Shown: positions 21,552 through 33,501, counted from the first letter of the stretch. The stretch is 64,000 bases of DNA from Agrostemma githago (GCA_958450325.1 OY288250.1:47998398-48062397), one strand, 5' to 3'. The notes: generated from the letters alone by a model not told the origin. Program-made: numbers and translations.

Positions 21552-23166
21552 TGATAAGTGTCATTTGTAGTGCTTATTTCGTAGTGTTTTGGTCTCATTT
21601 TCCTTGTGGAATCGCTCCTTGGGAGCGATTCATGGGCTTCTTATGCTTCCTTTAGTCCGTTTCAGGTTCCCGAGCCCGATTTGGAAGAGTTGGAGTGATT
21701 CCGACTCAATACATACACACTTTGGAGCCAACGAGATAAAGGAACGATGACTCCAGGCCTTGGAATCGACCCCGAGACCTTGGGTCCCAATCCCGAGCCT
21801 CCGAGACCCGATCCCGAGTCCCGAGAGTCGACGAGAAACCCATAAGATACAAGGAGGAACCCTAGAGCTCTTATTGAAGGCATACAAGACCCTTCCCGGT
21901 CGGGATAATAGCCTTCCCGATCGGGAAGGGAGGCACATTTAGAAGCGCCACTGTGGGTCCTTCCCGGTCGGGTTGAGCCCTTCCCGATCGGGATGGCAGA
22001 ACCCTTCCCGATCGGGATGATCCGTCCCGATCGGGATGGGCTACAGCTCCCCCGCACTTCTTCTTTTCTTCTCCTTCATTCTTGTACCCATATATATACT
22101 CCCTTCTTGTAATTTTAAGAGATCTTATGTTACCCTACATTAGTTTAAGCCTCCAAAACCCTAGATTTACTCTCACTCATTAGCTTTAATCTTCCCTTAA
22201 TCTTAGTTAATCTTTAGATAATTATTGTAATTAGTCTTGGATTAAGGGATTCTTGAAGATTGTTCCAAGCTTGACAACCTTGGGATTGTATTTGGGTTTC
22301 TCATTAATGCAAGTTTTCATCTTTTTCATCGTAGTATTGTTGGTATAATCTTCTCTACTCTAATCCTTGTTTATTCATTCTAGTTTCAATCTTTTTATAT
22401 TGTTCTTATCATTGTTCTCATTGTTCATAATGGATGTTTGGTTTATGAGTTTGTTTTCTCTTGTGATTGTTTGTTTCTCATTGATAATGAGTGAGTAGTT
22501 TCTTTGTGGGGTTAGTAGGGGGATTAGGGGTAGATTATGGATGATTAGGGTTGATTAAGGGGAAAAGGTTGTATCTTTGTTGTTAGTCACATTGTAGGCA
22601 CTCTATGTGTTTGTTGATATGCTTGAGTGAGTTGTAGTGGCCATGCTTCCCATGCTTGTGTTCATCTTCTCATTGATTGCTTATTTTGTGGAAATGTTGA
22701 GAATAGTCATAGTCACGAGAGTGCCGACTAGGGTCTAAGTTGCGAGAGCCCGGACTCACCTTGACATCGGTCTAAGTTGCGAGAGCCCGGACCGACTCTA
22801 GCGATTAGGAGACACCTATACCCTTGATCACCCCAATTATCCTTCTACCTCTATGAACTCGACCTACCCCACTTCTTTCCATATTTGTGTTAATCCTCCT
22901 AGTTAGCTATCGTTCTTTTAGTTTATTCATTAGATCGATCATTAGCATTGTTTAGCATTGATAGTCTAGTTCTTATTCCTCCTCCTCATTAGTTTTCCAT
23001 TTATCGCTTCTTCGTGTTTGTTGGTAATCTAGTCTCGTTGTGGGCCGACCTAGTCTAATCATTGATATACCGTCCTCGTGGAATCGATCCCGACTTGCCC
23101 TAGCTACCCACTAGGTTAGTCGGTGTTATATTGATCGGCTAGGGACGTGACGAATCCCTACCATCA
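21552..23166 (+). repeat. 3' LTR of G1 (1,615 bp)
   Basis: It starts TGATAAGTGTC and ends CCCTACCATCA. It contains a dyad array (21895-22035) and a TATA box (about 22090-22098). It adjoins LINE-B ORF1 at 23167. Confidence 0.9.
21895..22098 (+). promoter_or_regulatory. Candidate LTR promoter of G1: dyad array plus TATA
   Basis: Six CCCG(G/A)TCGGG sites are followed about 55 bp later by ATATATATA. The layout is the same as in the G2, G3 and G4 LTRs, which supports this as the U3 promoter. Confidence 0.6.
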
Positions 23167-24151
23167 GTAGGGCACCCATTCGTAATCAACACGCTGCACA
23201 GATTTATCATTATAAGGAGTGTTTATTACAACAGTTCTGGGCAATTCTGTGGATACATCCACTTCCACCATTATTCTTGCAAAAGAGAGTTTCTCTTTGA
23301 AAGTAGTTTTGGTATCCGCAAACATGGGTGTTCCTATCTTGCTTGCTATTTTGCTTAACACTGGCGCAGTCCCATAGAAAAGGATCCAAATCTGGTAGTA
23401 GCGCCCAGACCGGAACCCTGGAAATTCTTTCCATTTCATGCGAAAAATTTGGACTCCAAGTTTTAAGAATGATAGTATGCTGCCCTAAATGCCAAGGGCC
23501 TCCTTTGAGAATGGTATCCATGTCTTTCTGACATCCAAAACGGAATGAGAACCATCCCTTCTTGAAATATTGAACCACAGGCTGCTGGACATGGTTCCAT
23601 TGTTTCGCAACAAAATCAGTGATTTGCTTGAGTGTTGGCTTTGCTCCAAGAACGTTCCCCATCAAAGAGTAGCGCCAAAGCCTGAGTTCATCTTCGAAGT
23701 CCTCAACGCCAATTGCAATCTCCGTAGAATTTGCACTTTCTTCATCAAAGAAGAGGCCCATTCCAATCTTCTTTTCCTTCGTTTTATCCAGCCATGAAAG
23801 TTCTGGCAAAATCTTTAGCTCTGTTTCCCTCTTATTCGGTTCTTCACTAGTCTGGGTTTCATCACATCCCCCATTTCCCGTATTTCCTCCATTAATTTCC
23901 ATCCCATCCTTCCTATTTGAACCCGAACTCTTTGATTTTGTTGCAGAGTTGAAAGCACGTTGAATTAGATCGTTGATACACGGAGCCTCTTGTTCAACGA
24001 CTTACTGGGTTTCTGTTTCCTCTTCAGATTTTTGCTGAATTGTGTTAAAATCGGTTCTAATGGAGTCACCATGATCATGCGCCTCAATTCGTACTGTCTT
24101 TCTTGGTCTCCCCCTTCCCCTTCCCGTTCCCGTGGTCACTGTGCTCGTCAT
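23167..24151 (-). pseudogene. LINE-B ORF1 (DUF4283-type RNA-binding protein), broken and truncated
   Basis: The start at 24151 gives an N-terminus with GRGRGRPRKTVRIE, which contains an AT-hook core (RGRP). A TAA near 24004 interrupts the frame. The DUF4283-like region follows (LMGNVLGAKPTLKQI, GWFSFRF, ILKGGPW), and a frameshift near 23340 moves the last part to another frame (LSFARIMVEVDVSTELP, ending YEWVPY). ORF1 proteins of plant L1 LINEs bind the element RNA. The zinc knuckle is lost at the junction with G1. Confidence 0.8.
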
Positions 24152-24208
24152 CAATGGCTTCTTTAGCGAGAGAGAATCTTCTTCTAGAGAGAGAGAAGAG
24201 AGAGAAAG
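23167..24208 (-). mobile_element. LINE-B: 5' part of an L1-type LINE
   Basis: The 5' end is at about 24208 (ACTTTCTCTCTC on the minus strand), directly against the tail of LINE-A. It runs through ORF1 and stops at 23167, where the G1 LTR begins, just before the expected zinc knuckle. The rest of LINE-B, including ORF2, is not in the window. Confidence 0.85.
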
Positions 24209-24216
24209 TTTTATTA

Positions 24217-24258
<42 letters not shown>
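24209..24258 (-). repeat. (AAAT)n(AAT)n tail of LINE-A
   Basis: On the minus strand the LINE-A 3' UTR ends CATACCATTCTTGC and runs into AAAT and then AAT repeats. LINE-B begins immediately after. Confidence 0.85.
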
Positions 24259-24353
24259 GCAAGAATGGTATGCCTTATTTTATTAAAACAAAGCTAGCTC
24301 TTACAAAAAGATATAACCCCTAATAGATGAGAATGACTCCATCTATTTACCAA

Positions 24354-27300
24354 TTACATAAGCCTCAATATTGCTAAATCTAATCCTTTACTTCGTAGTC
24401 TAGTATAAATGTCGAACTTAATTTGCCCTACTATTGTTCTACTCGAGCTCCGCTTGTTCTCAAAAATTGCTTTGTTACGAGCAGTCCATACACTATGTAC
24501 AGCTGCTGCAATGCTACACCGATACCAAATGCTCTTCCAATGTCTCTTGTTTTTCCGTCTGACAGTCCAGTTGAGTTCCGTCAACAAATCATAGCTTTGA
24601 CCTGTTATTTGCATCCAATTCAATAATTCTTGCCAAATCTTCCTTGAGAAAGGACATGAAAAGAAAAGATGCGAATGTGTTTCCTCATCCTCCTTGCATA
24701 GTGCACATCGTCCAGCTAGAGATAACCCACGCTTCTGAATATTGTCTAATGTAGCAAGTTTCTTCTGTCCTGCCATCGCTGCAATCATCCCATGCCTTCG
24801 AACTATTCTACCATCCTTGATGCTTTCCATCCAACCAATATTTTGATGTTTATGACTAAACCATTCATATGCAAGGCCTGCCTGATACTTGTCGTTGATA
24901 ACCCAGCTATTAATCAGCTGTATGGCTGCAGTTTCACTCCCCGCTTCTGAAAGTACCTGATCTCTAATACATAATATGCTATTTAGAGTAGCAGCATATC
25001 TTTCCTTTTTTTCCACCTTCCAAATATTCTTGTCTCCAAGAATATACTGTCTATGCCAATCTCCCCAAATACCCCTTTTCCCTGCTTGGAGTTTCCATAG
25101 CCATTGCCCCATCATTGCCTTGTTCCAACTTTCCAAGTGCTTGATGTTGAACCCTCCCTCCTGCCAGGGTGCACAAATGGATTTCCAACTCTTGTAGACC
25201 ATTTTCTTTGCATCAAGGGCCCCTGACCAGAAGTAGTTTTTACATATTTGCTCAATTCTTTTTGCTACATTAATTGGAAACAAAGCATTTGCACTCCAAT
25301 AACTCGTTAGACCAAACACAACAGTGTTGAGCAATTGGATTCTACCCGCGTATGAAAGCAGCTTAGAAGACCAATTGATCACATTCATTTGTATTTTGTG
25401 AATTAGAGTTGAGTATTGCTCCTTCTTATTATTTAATGAGTGTAGAGGGAGACCCAGGTAACGACACGGGAAAGATCCCTGATGAAACCCAGTTTCTTTA
25501 AGAATAATCTGCTGTACACTGCTGTCCACCCCACCAAAAAAAAATATCAGTTTTTTCTGAATTAGCATGCAACCCGGATTCATCTGCAAACTTCTCTAAT
25601 GCATGTTTAACTGCTACCACTGATGGACAGTCCCCACGCATAAAGACCATTAAATCATCCGCAAATACTAAGTGATTCAGATTTAATTGGGTGCATTTAG
25701 GATGGTAAGACACCTGTGATAACAGATTGATTCTCCTCATTCTTCTCGATAAAACCTCCATACTCAACACAAAAAGATAGGGCGATAATGGGTCACCTTG
25801 ACGTACCCCACTCTTCCTCTTAAAAAACCCATGAGTAGCTCCATTAATCTTGATTGAGAACCATGAACCTGTTATACAAGCCATTGTCCATTTGATGAAC
25901 TGGTTAGGAAAGTTGAATGCAGTTAAAATTCTTTCCAAGAAGCTCCATTGAAGAGAGTCAAAGGCTTTCCTTAGATCAGTCTTCATGAGGCAACGCGGAG
26001 TGAGATACTTCCTCCCATAATTCTTGATTAAGGCTTGAGACAAGGCTATATTTTCATGAATATTACGCCCTTGCACAAACGCAGCTTGCTCTAATCCAAT
26101 TATCTCCTGAAGAACCATCTGAATACGACTAGTGAGGATTTTACTCACTATTTTGTAGAATACTGAACAACATGATATGGGTCGAAAATCAAGAACAGAT
26201 CTACAGACCTCCTTCTTTGGGATGAGTGTGATAATTGTGGTATTTGCTTGCTTGATTAACTTCCCTTTCCTGAAGAACTCCCAAACCGCTTCACAGAAAT
26301 CCTGTTTAATTATCTGCCAGGATACCTTGAAGAATTCGGATGAGAATCCATCAGGGCCCGGACTTCGATTAGATCCAATAGTATTAAGAGCTTTTTTTAT
26401 TTCATCCTCAGTTGGCAGTCTAATGATGGCATCCCAACTTTCCTCCTGCACAATTTTCCCCTGAACAATGGTGCTAAGATCAATATCATCGACCTGATGA
26501 GCTTTCCCTAACAATTCCTCATAGTAATCAGTAAATCCCTGCGCAACCTCCTCAAGACCCACCCTCTCATTCCCTTTCGAATCATAAATAGTCCCAATGA
26601 GTTGCTGCAATCGCCTCTCTTTGATTTTTGTATAGAAATAGCTGGTGGACTCATCCCCAAGTGAAAGATGATCCATTTTTGCTCTCTGTCTGAGTATACT
26701 GATTTCAGCATCCTTTAAGGCCTTATACCTCTCTAAAATGTCCTTCTCCTCCAACATTAAACTGTAAGAGAACGGGTTAAGCTGCAATCTGTTTTGACAG
26801 GCCTCCAAATCCTTACTGATTTCAAGAATTCTAGTTCCTATACTAGAGAAATGTTGCTTATGAAGTTCTTTAAGAGCTAGTTTCACATGCCTTAGTTTGG
26901 CAAAGAGTTGGAACCCCTTGGTACCAAAAGTAGGCTTCTCCCAAGCCCTTTTTACAACAGTAGCATAAAGAGGGTGCTTGGTCCAACAATTTAGAAAGCT
27001 AAATCTCGCTTTCTTTCTAATCCCAGCGAATATGGTCACAAAGACTGTGAGTGATCAGAAATACCTGAGTTAAGATAATTGACATTAGAATCTGGACAGG
27101 AATTAACCCAATTCAGATTTACCAATGCTCTATCAAGCTTTGCCCATACCCTCGAGCCAGGTTCATGCTTATTTGTCCAAGTGAATTCATTCCCTTGCCC
27201 TGCAAGGTCCTGCAATCCACTGTCCAGAATACAATGATTAAAACTTACCATATGATCATTCTCATCAGGAAGAAGACCTCCTATCTTCTTCTCCAAAGAC

Positions 27301-27731
27301 CTCACAATGTTAAAGTCTCCCATGACAATCCAGCTTGTAACAGCAACACTAAGACTTCTTAGACGCCTCCATAAATCCTCTCTTTCTTTAGGATTATTGC
27401 TAGCATACACTACTGTTTGGTAAAAAACCTTCCTGGATGCATAATGATGAATTTGGACATGCACAAATTGAGCATGCTTCTCCAAAACAGTGACACCCAC
27501 CGTATTTGGGTTCCAAATAAGCCATATTCTCCCATTATAATGGTGTGCATAATTACATTCCACCCTGTAATTTTGAAAATTCCCCTGAATAATAGCCCTA
27601 GCATTGTCAGCCTTTATTCTTGTTTCAAGTAATCCTAGTATATCAATTTGTTTATTTTTAAGCAGATTCACCACCTCTATTTGCTTAATTGCCTCATTCC
27701 CTCCCCTAATATTCCAGGTAGCAATATTCAT
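24354..27731 (-). pseudogene. LINE-A ORF2 (APE endonuclease, RT, zf-RVT), frameshifted
   Basis: Segment 27036-27731 is the endonuclease (ATWNIRGG, LLETRI, GDFNIVR, WTNK, SDHS). A frameshift near 27040 leads to 25498-27039, the reverse transcriptase (SPGPDGFSSEFFK, PISCCSVFYKI, QAAFVQGRNIHENIA, RQGDPLSPYLF and catalytic FADD). A run of A/T near 25540 causes a second frameshift into 24354-25589, which holds the thumb region and the zf-RVT motif (CALCKEDEETHSHLFFSC). Catalytic motifs are intact; the two frameshifts inactivate it. Confidence 0.9.
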
Positions 27732-29261
27732 GTGGATTTATCAGGAGGAATTGGAACTTCTACAGGAAACACAGTTTCCTCCGTCCCTTGACTGTCATTC
27801 TGCTGCTGCAGTATCTCAAAACTATTGGGGGAATGCAGATGATTAAGTCCCGCTCCACCCATCTCCTTCCCTTCATCGAGCAAATCTCTAGAGCCATACA
27901 CCTTAAAGCCTATCCTATTGCATCCGGGGCGCTTGATAACTGGAGTGAACCCCGGTTCCAAGTCCTCATGTGGAGTAAGACCTAGCCTTCGGCATCCTGA
28001 GTCCTCCATCATGCGCTTTTCCCCATGTCCTCCAGTTACATCAGCACCTAGCACATAGGGTCCTGAGCTAGTGGTTAGGCCTCCAGAGAGCTCCTTCTCA
28101 AGGGGTGCTGAGTGCATTATAACCGGTGGAATGGCAGGATTAGGCACTGCCTCAATCCCTGCACCATCCCCGGTTGAGGTATCACCTAACCCCTGAGGAA
28201 TTATCTTCTTTGGCGTATATCGAGTAATACGCTCTCCACCTGCTACCTTTTGCTTCTTACGTTCCCATTTACAGGTGTTCTTCAAGTGTCTAAGTTTGCG
28301 ACAACTATGACAGTAGAATGGTATCCATTCACACTCAATGCGCTGCAGTGATGCATCATTATAGGGTGTATTAATCCAAACAGATTCAGGTAATTCCTTA
28401 GAGACATCTACCTCAATCATGATTCGGGCAAAGGATAGCTTCTCTTTGAAGGTAGTCATAACATCAGCAAACATGGGCGTACCCACCTTACTGGCAATCT
28501 TACTCAGGACAGATGCCGTCCATAGATACGGATCCATGTCTGGAAGAAGAACCCAGACTGGTACCAAGGAGATGCGGTCCATTTCTTGAGAAAAAGTTGG
28601 ACTCCATTGCTTCAATATGATAGTATTCTGACCAATTTGCAATGGCCCTCCTTTTAGTATAGTATCCATAGCTTCTTGACTCGCAAACCGAAAAGAGAAC
28701 CATCCCCTTTTAAAGTATTGTACCATGGGTTGTGTTACATGATTCCAGTGTTTCATGACGAAATCCGAAATCTGTTTGAGAGTTGGTTTTGCACCAAGAA
28801 CATTCCCCATTAGCGTGAATCCATAATCCAAGTTCCTCCTCAAAGTCCTCTTCACCAATCTGAACTTCCGTTGCATTTGCACTATCCTCATCAAAGAATA
28901 ACTCCATTCCAAAATTTTTTGTAGCTACCTTATTCGACCAAGTTTATAACTCTTTCATGGCGTCAAGATTTTCCGAAATCAGGTTTTGATGCAATTCCCC
29001 TTCTAATCCTGATTTCTTCTTCGTATCTTCTTTTCCATGATTGATTCTGTCATTAGGTGATGATTTCTGTGCTGAATGAAAAGCCTTATGAATGAGATCA
29101 TTGATACTCACCGACCCCTGTTTTTCATTCATCTGGGTTTTAGTTTGTTCTTCCTGTGATTCCTTATTCTTGTTAATTTCTTGATTAATAGAATCCTCAT
29201 GTCTTTCTTGCTCAATTCGAACATTTTTCCGCGGTCTTCCCCATCCCCTTCCCGTTTTCAC
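27728..29261 (-). pseudogene. LINE-A ORF1 (DUF4283 plus CCHC knuckle), broken
   Basis: The first segment (about 28944-29261) begins in frame with GRGWGRPRKN, a decayed AT-hook-like patch, and ends at a TAA. The second (27728-28912) carries the DUF4283-like domain (LMGNVLGAKPTLKQI, FKRGWFSFRF) and a zinc knuckle CHSCRKLRHLKNTC of CX2CX4HX4C spacing, where the usual Gly is Arg. A frameshift near 28800 separates FFDEDSANATEV from the domain. The ORF1 stop overlaps the ORF2 start as ATGA at 27728-27731, which suggests coupled translation. Confidence 0.85.
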
Positions 29262-29332
29262 CGTAGAATTTGTGGTAATCGTTAATGGCGGGCGAGAGAA
29301 TCTTCTCTAGAGAGAGAGAGGAGAGAGAAAGT

Positions 29333-29841
29333 AATTATTATTATTATTATTATTATTAATTTTTTTTTTATAAAAACGGAACTTGTATTAAACACCAGAA
29401 CAAATTACAAGAAGTTAGAGGGAAGCCGAGATACTATCTGGGCCCCCACTCCCTTAGCGATTGCAAAGCTAATTCTAGTGAAAATATGAACTGCGGCACG
29501 CGCTCCAGCATCCTGAGATAAAGCAAATTTCCGAATCCGCTGGAGAAGAGAAACAACATCCGTGTCGAGCTCGCCGAGAGAGGAGAAGGAGAAAGGTAAG
29601 AAACCATACCCGATCGCCGTGCAGCGTGCCTGATACTTGGCACATTTATGACGGGCAACATCAGCAACGACCCGTTCGGGCTCAAAAGCGGTGAGGCCAG
29701 TCTGAGTCAAGGGCGAGGACCCAGTCAGATCGACACAAACATCACGCCCCTTGTCCCACGAGTAGAGCAGGAGGTCGGCTGGTCGCAAGGGCTTGTCGTT
29801 ATCGTCGCAGAGGCCAATCTCCACCTCCTTACCTGCAGAGA
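29333..29841 (-). mobile_element. 5'-truncated retroelement 3' fragment with TAA tail
   Basis: On the minus strand, coding sequence is followed by a short 3' UTR (TTTAATACAAGTTCCG), a poly-A-like run and an (AAT)n tail at 29333-29358. This arrangement indicates target-primed insertion of a transcript. The 5' side is cut at 29841 by the LINE-C tail. It is not the same family as LINE-A to LINE-E. Confidence 0.6.
29405..29841 (-). CDS. Restriction-endonuclease-like C-terminal domain, partial
   Basis: About 145 codons are open to the stop at 29405. Key parts are PLRPADLLLYSWDKGRDV followed by CVDLTGSSPL, then YGFLPFSFSSLGEL and a C-terminus ending RISFAIAKGVGAQ and SRLPSNF. I recognise this as a widespread plant protein segment, usually found downstream of reverse-transcriptase-like sequence. 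The spacing P-x-D-x14-D-L-T resembles the PD...(D/E) core of restriction-like endonucleases. That functional reading is inference. The apparent poly-Asn N-terminus is translated TAA repeat, not protein. Confidence 0.55.
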
Positions 29842-29937
<96 letters not shown>

Positions 29938-29963
29938 TATTATTAATATTTTTTTTTTTTTTT
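29842..29963 (-). repeat. Long (TAA)n tail of LINE-C
   Basis: About 100 bp of almost perfect ATT triplets on the plus strand, followed by a T run, and then the LINE-C 3' UTR (GCAAGAATGGTATG). It is the longest tail in the window. Confidence 0.9.
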
Positions 29964-30086
29964 TGCAAGAATGGTATGACTCATATATTCATCCTCAAGG
30001 GGAAATAGACAAGCCTGAGACTTACAAAAAAACTATCCCCTACAATGTGCCAAAACACACCTCAATGAGCAAAGCAATGGTAACCC

Positions 30087-33000
30087 CTATAGAATATGTA
30101 CTGCTAAATCTAATGTTATACTACGCATTTTTACAAAGACTTCAAATTTAATGAGCTTCACAAGAGTATCAGGCCCCCTTTCATGGTCGGCAAACAATCG
30201 GTTATTTCTTTCTTCCCATATATGATATACTGTGGCTGCTATAGTGGATATGTACCACTCTCTTTTCCAATGCTTTGTCCTCCTGCCCGTAGAGCTCAAA
30301 GCAATTTCTTGCCTCATGTCAACCCCCCTGCCCTGAACCCGCATCCACAGTTTCATCTCATGCCATAGAAGCTGCGCATATCCGCATTTAAAGAAGAGAT
30401 GATCATGATTTTCCGCTGCTCAAATGCATAGACCGCATCTGTTTACTATAACCATCCCCCTCCTTTGCAAATTATCAATGGTGGCTAGCCTTTGTTGACA
30501 GGCAAGTGAAGTGATGATTCCATGCTTGGGTATTACTATCTTCCCTTGTAACCCGCTAAACCATATCCTTCTGACTAGCTTGTTTCTGAACCATTTATAA
30601 GCCGTGGCAGTCTGGAAGGTACCATTTTTAGCCCAGCTATGAATCAGTTGCTTCGCAGGTTTTATACCACCAGTTTGTGCTACAAGTTCATCCCTTACGG
30701 TGATTATGCTATTCAATGTTCCAGTAAAGCTATCCTGTTTGTGTATCTCCCAAACAGGTCTCCTCCCAATGACATAAGCACGTACCCAATTGCCCCACAT
30801 CCCTCCTTTATGACTTAGAATTTTCCACAACCATTGCACCATTAGAGCCTTATTCCAGGCCTCCATCTGTTTCACCTGAAAGCCCCCCTCCTCCCATGGG
30901 GTACAAATATTTGACCAACTCTGTAAGCACATCCTCCTGTGCTTCCCCGCGCCATTGCAGAAATAATCCTTGCATAGCTTCATAATCACTCCCATGACAT
31001 TGGCAGGCAGTAAAGTGTTGCTACACCAGTAATTTAGAATTCCAAAAATAACAGAGTTTATGAGTTGTACCCTTCAAGCATAGGTTAAGCAGTTGGATGA
31101 CCATTTCTGTATAATATCCTGAATTTTCTGAATAAGGCTTGAGTAATGTTCCAATCTATTTGTAACGTAGTTCAACGGAATTCCGAGATACTTGCAAGGC
31201 AACTGTCCTTCCTTGAATCCCGTATTCCTAAGAATGAGATCCTTTACCTCTCCTCTTACACCTCCAAAGAAAATATCAGTTTTTTCTTTATTAGCATGTA
31301 ACCCAGTGAATTCTGCAAATCTGTCTAATGCTTGAGTTGCTGCCATTACCGATGGATTGTCCCCTCGCATGAACAACATCAAATCGTCGGCAAATATTAA
31401 GTGATTCAGATTTAGTTTCCTGCATTTAGGATGAAATGAAACTTGTGTCCCTGCTCCAATTTGTCTAAGTTGCCTAGACAAGACTTCCATACATAATACA
31501 AAGATATAAGGGGACAACGGATCCCCTTGCCTCACTCCCCCTTGCCCTTTAAAAAACCCATGACTAGAACCATTGATTTTTAACGAGAACCAAGATCCAG
31601 TAATACAACTCATAACCCAATCTATAAATTTCTGAGGGAAATTAAGCCCTTGCATCATGTTTAAAATAAATTCCCATTGTATAGAATCGAATGCTTTCGT
31701 CAAATCTATTTTCATAAGGCATCTTGGTGTCAAATATTTTCTGTCATACCCTCGAATAAGAGATTGGGAAAGAGCAATGTTTTCATGGATATTCCTCCCT
31801 TTGATGAAGGCAGCCTGCTCCTGCCCTATAATATCCTCCAGTACAATCGTGAGCCTATTAACAAGGAGCTTGCTTATGGTCTTGTATAGTACGGAACAAC
31901 ATGAAATAGGCCTATAATCAAGGACCGACTGACAGACCTGTTTCTTTGGGATCAAAGTAATGAGAGTAGTATTTGCTTGCTTAACTAATTTCCCCGTCTT
32001 GAAAAATTCAGAAACGACTGCGCAAAAATCCTCTTTAATTAATTCCCATGAAGCCTTGAAAAACCCGGCAGAGAACCCGTCTGGTCCTGGCCTTTTATCC
32101 GAGCCAATAGAGAATAAAGTTTTCTTTATTTCCTCTTCGTGTGGTATTTGAATCAGTAGTTTCCAATCCTTTTCCTGCACCACCGCTTCTTTTGCAATTG
32201 TCTGCTTATCCAGGATGTGCACAGGCACCTTCCTACCTAGTAAGCATTCATAATATTCCACAAATCCTTTTGCAACTTCCTGAGGACCATGTCTGTCATT
32301 CCCATCTTTATCCCTAATTGCGCCAATCACTTGCTGCTGCCTCCTTTCCATTAATCGAGAGTGAAAGAAATTTGTGGGAGCGTCATCTAAAGCAATCGAT
32401 TCCATCTTCGACCTTTGGTGCAAGATGCTAATCTCAGCCTTCTTTAGTGCTTTCAAAGCCTTTCCAATGTCCTTTTCCCGCTCAATCTTCTCCATAGAAA
32501 ATGGGTCCAACTGCAGTGGGGTCTGACAATTATCCAATTCTTTCTCCACTTCCTTAATTCGCGAACCTATGTTTGTATAGTGGGTTTTATGCATAACCTG
32601 GAGAGCTTGTTTAACATTCTTTAGTTTAGAGAAAAACTGATACCCCGCCGTCCCATATACTCTTTTGTTCCAAGCCTGCTATACAGTAGCACAGTATTGC
32701 GGGTGAGTAATCCAACAATTTAGGAAACTGAATCTCCTTCTTGTAGCATCCCTTTTTGTAACAGTCACTACCACTGGTGAATGATCGGATACACCAGCAT
32801 TAAGAAAGTTAGCAAAACAGTAAGAAAACGCCTTAGCCCATTGCATATTGACCATAGCTCGATCCAACTTTGTCCATACCCTATCATGTGGGTCTTGCTT
32901 GTTAGTCCAAGTGTAGGTGCAACCCTGCCCTATCAAATCCTGCAACCCACTTGCAACTATACAGTCATTGAATGCACCCATTGCAGCCTCATCAGGTTCG

Positions 33001-33458
33001 TCTCCCCCCACCTTATCATTCCTGGATCTAATGATGTTAAAGTCCCTTAATACAAGCCACTTAGTGACCTTACTACTAACGCTGATTAGTTAATCCCATA
33101 AAATGCTTCGCTTCCTGGGATTATTAAATCCATATACTACTGTAATATATACATCTTGCACAGTTGCATAATGATGCACTTGGCAATGAATTAATTGGTC
33201 CTCAATGAGAATTGGAGTCACTTTCACCGTGTTTGGATTCCAAAGTATCCAGATTCTGCCATTATAATGGCTTCTATAGTTACAAATAGCATCCCAGTTT
33301 TTGAATTTCCCTTGCAAGATAGTTCTTACCTTCTTTTCTTTGACTCTTGTTTCAAGCAATCCCATAAAATCTACTCCCCTACCCCTCATTAATTTTAATA
33401 CTTCAGTTTCTTTTAGGGGATCATTACAGCCTCTAATATTCCATGAGGTGACAATCAT
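30087..33458 (-). pseudogene. LINE-C ORF2, multiply broken
   Basis: The endonuclease starts at 33458 (MIVTSWNIRGCNDP) with LLETRV and HYNGRIW, breaks near 33090 and continues at 32679-33011 (GLQDLIGQGCTYTWTNK, SDHSPVV). RT is 31074-32594 with RPGPDGFSAGFFK, YRPISCCSVLYK, RQGDPLSPYIF and FADD. The thumb and zf-RVT region are in 30420-30995 and 30087-30356 in other frames. The ORF1 stop and ORF2 start overlap as ATGA at 33455-33458. Confidence 0.9.
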
Positions 33459-33500
33459 GTGGATATGTCAGGAGGATCAGGTTCCTCTAATGGAGGATCA

Positions 33501-33501
<1 letters not shown>
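33459..33501 (-). pseudogene. Last codons of LINE-C ORF1
   Basis: The minus strand reads through PEPDPPDIST to a TGA overlapping the ORF2 ATG, comparable to the IPPDKST end of LINE-A ORF1. The rest is displaced by LINE-E. Confidence 0.6.

Larger units (their letters stand above)
15007..23166 (+). mobile_element. G1: Athila-like element without pol, 5' truncated
   Basis: It keeps 335 bp of the 5' LTR, a broken gag-protease, a dyad array, a stub of the second ORF, a long 3' non-coding region, a PPT and a full 3' LTR. Relative to G2 it lacks most of the PBS, the leader and nearly all of ORF2. No RT or integrase is present. The 3' flank is LINE-B but the 5' flank is the CACTA/Tekay junction, so no matching TSD exists and a deletion must have removed the original left flank. 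Confidence 0.9.
24209..29332 (-). mobile_element. LINE-A: near full-length L1-type LINE
   Basis: Reading on the minus strand: 5' end ACTTTCTCTCTCC at about 29332, ORF1, ORF2 overlapping by ATGA, 3' UTR and a TAA-type tail, about 5.1 kb. The 5' end abuts the TAA tail of the upstream fragment and its own tail abuts the LINE-B 5' end. ORFs carry stops and frameshifts, so it is probably dead. Confidence 0.9.
29842..33501 (-). mobile_element. LINE-C: L1-type LINE, ORF2 and 3' end
   Basis: The 3' tail is at 29842-29963; ORF2 covers 30087-33458. Only the last codons of ORF1 remain before LINE-E's tail begins at 33502. LINE-E therefore inserted into LINE-C in the same orientation, and LINE-C ORF1 should lie beyond the right edge. 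Confidence 0.9.

Noticed and set aside
29648..30151. Open frames with long Leu, Ile or Asn runs at the TAA tails (also 24103-24323)
   Set aside because: They are translated (ATT)n/(TAA)n LINE tails, not proteins.
33461..33501. GGAGGATCAG occurring twice near the LINE-E tail as a TSD
   Set aside because: Both copies lie on the same side of LINE-E; the true second TSD would be beyond its 5' end, outside the window.
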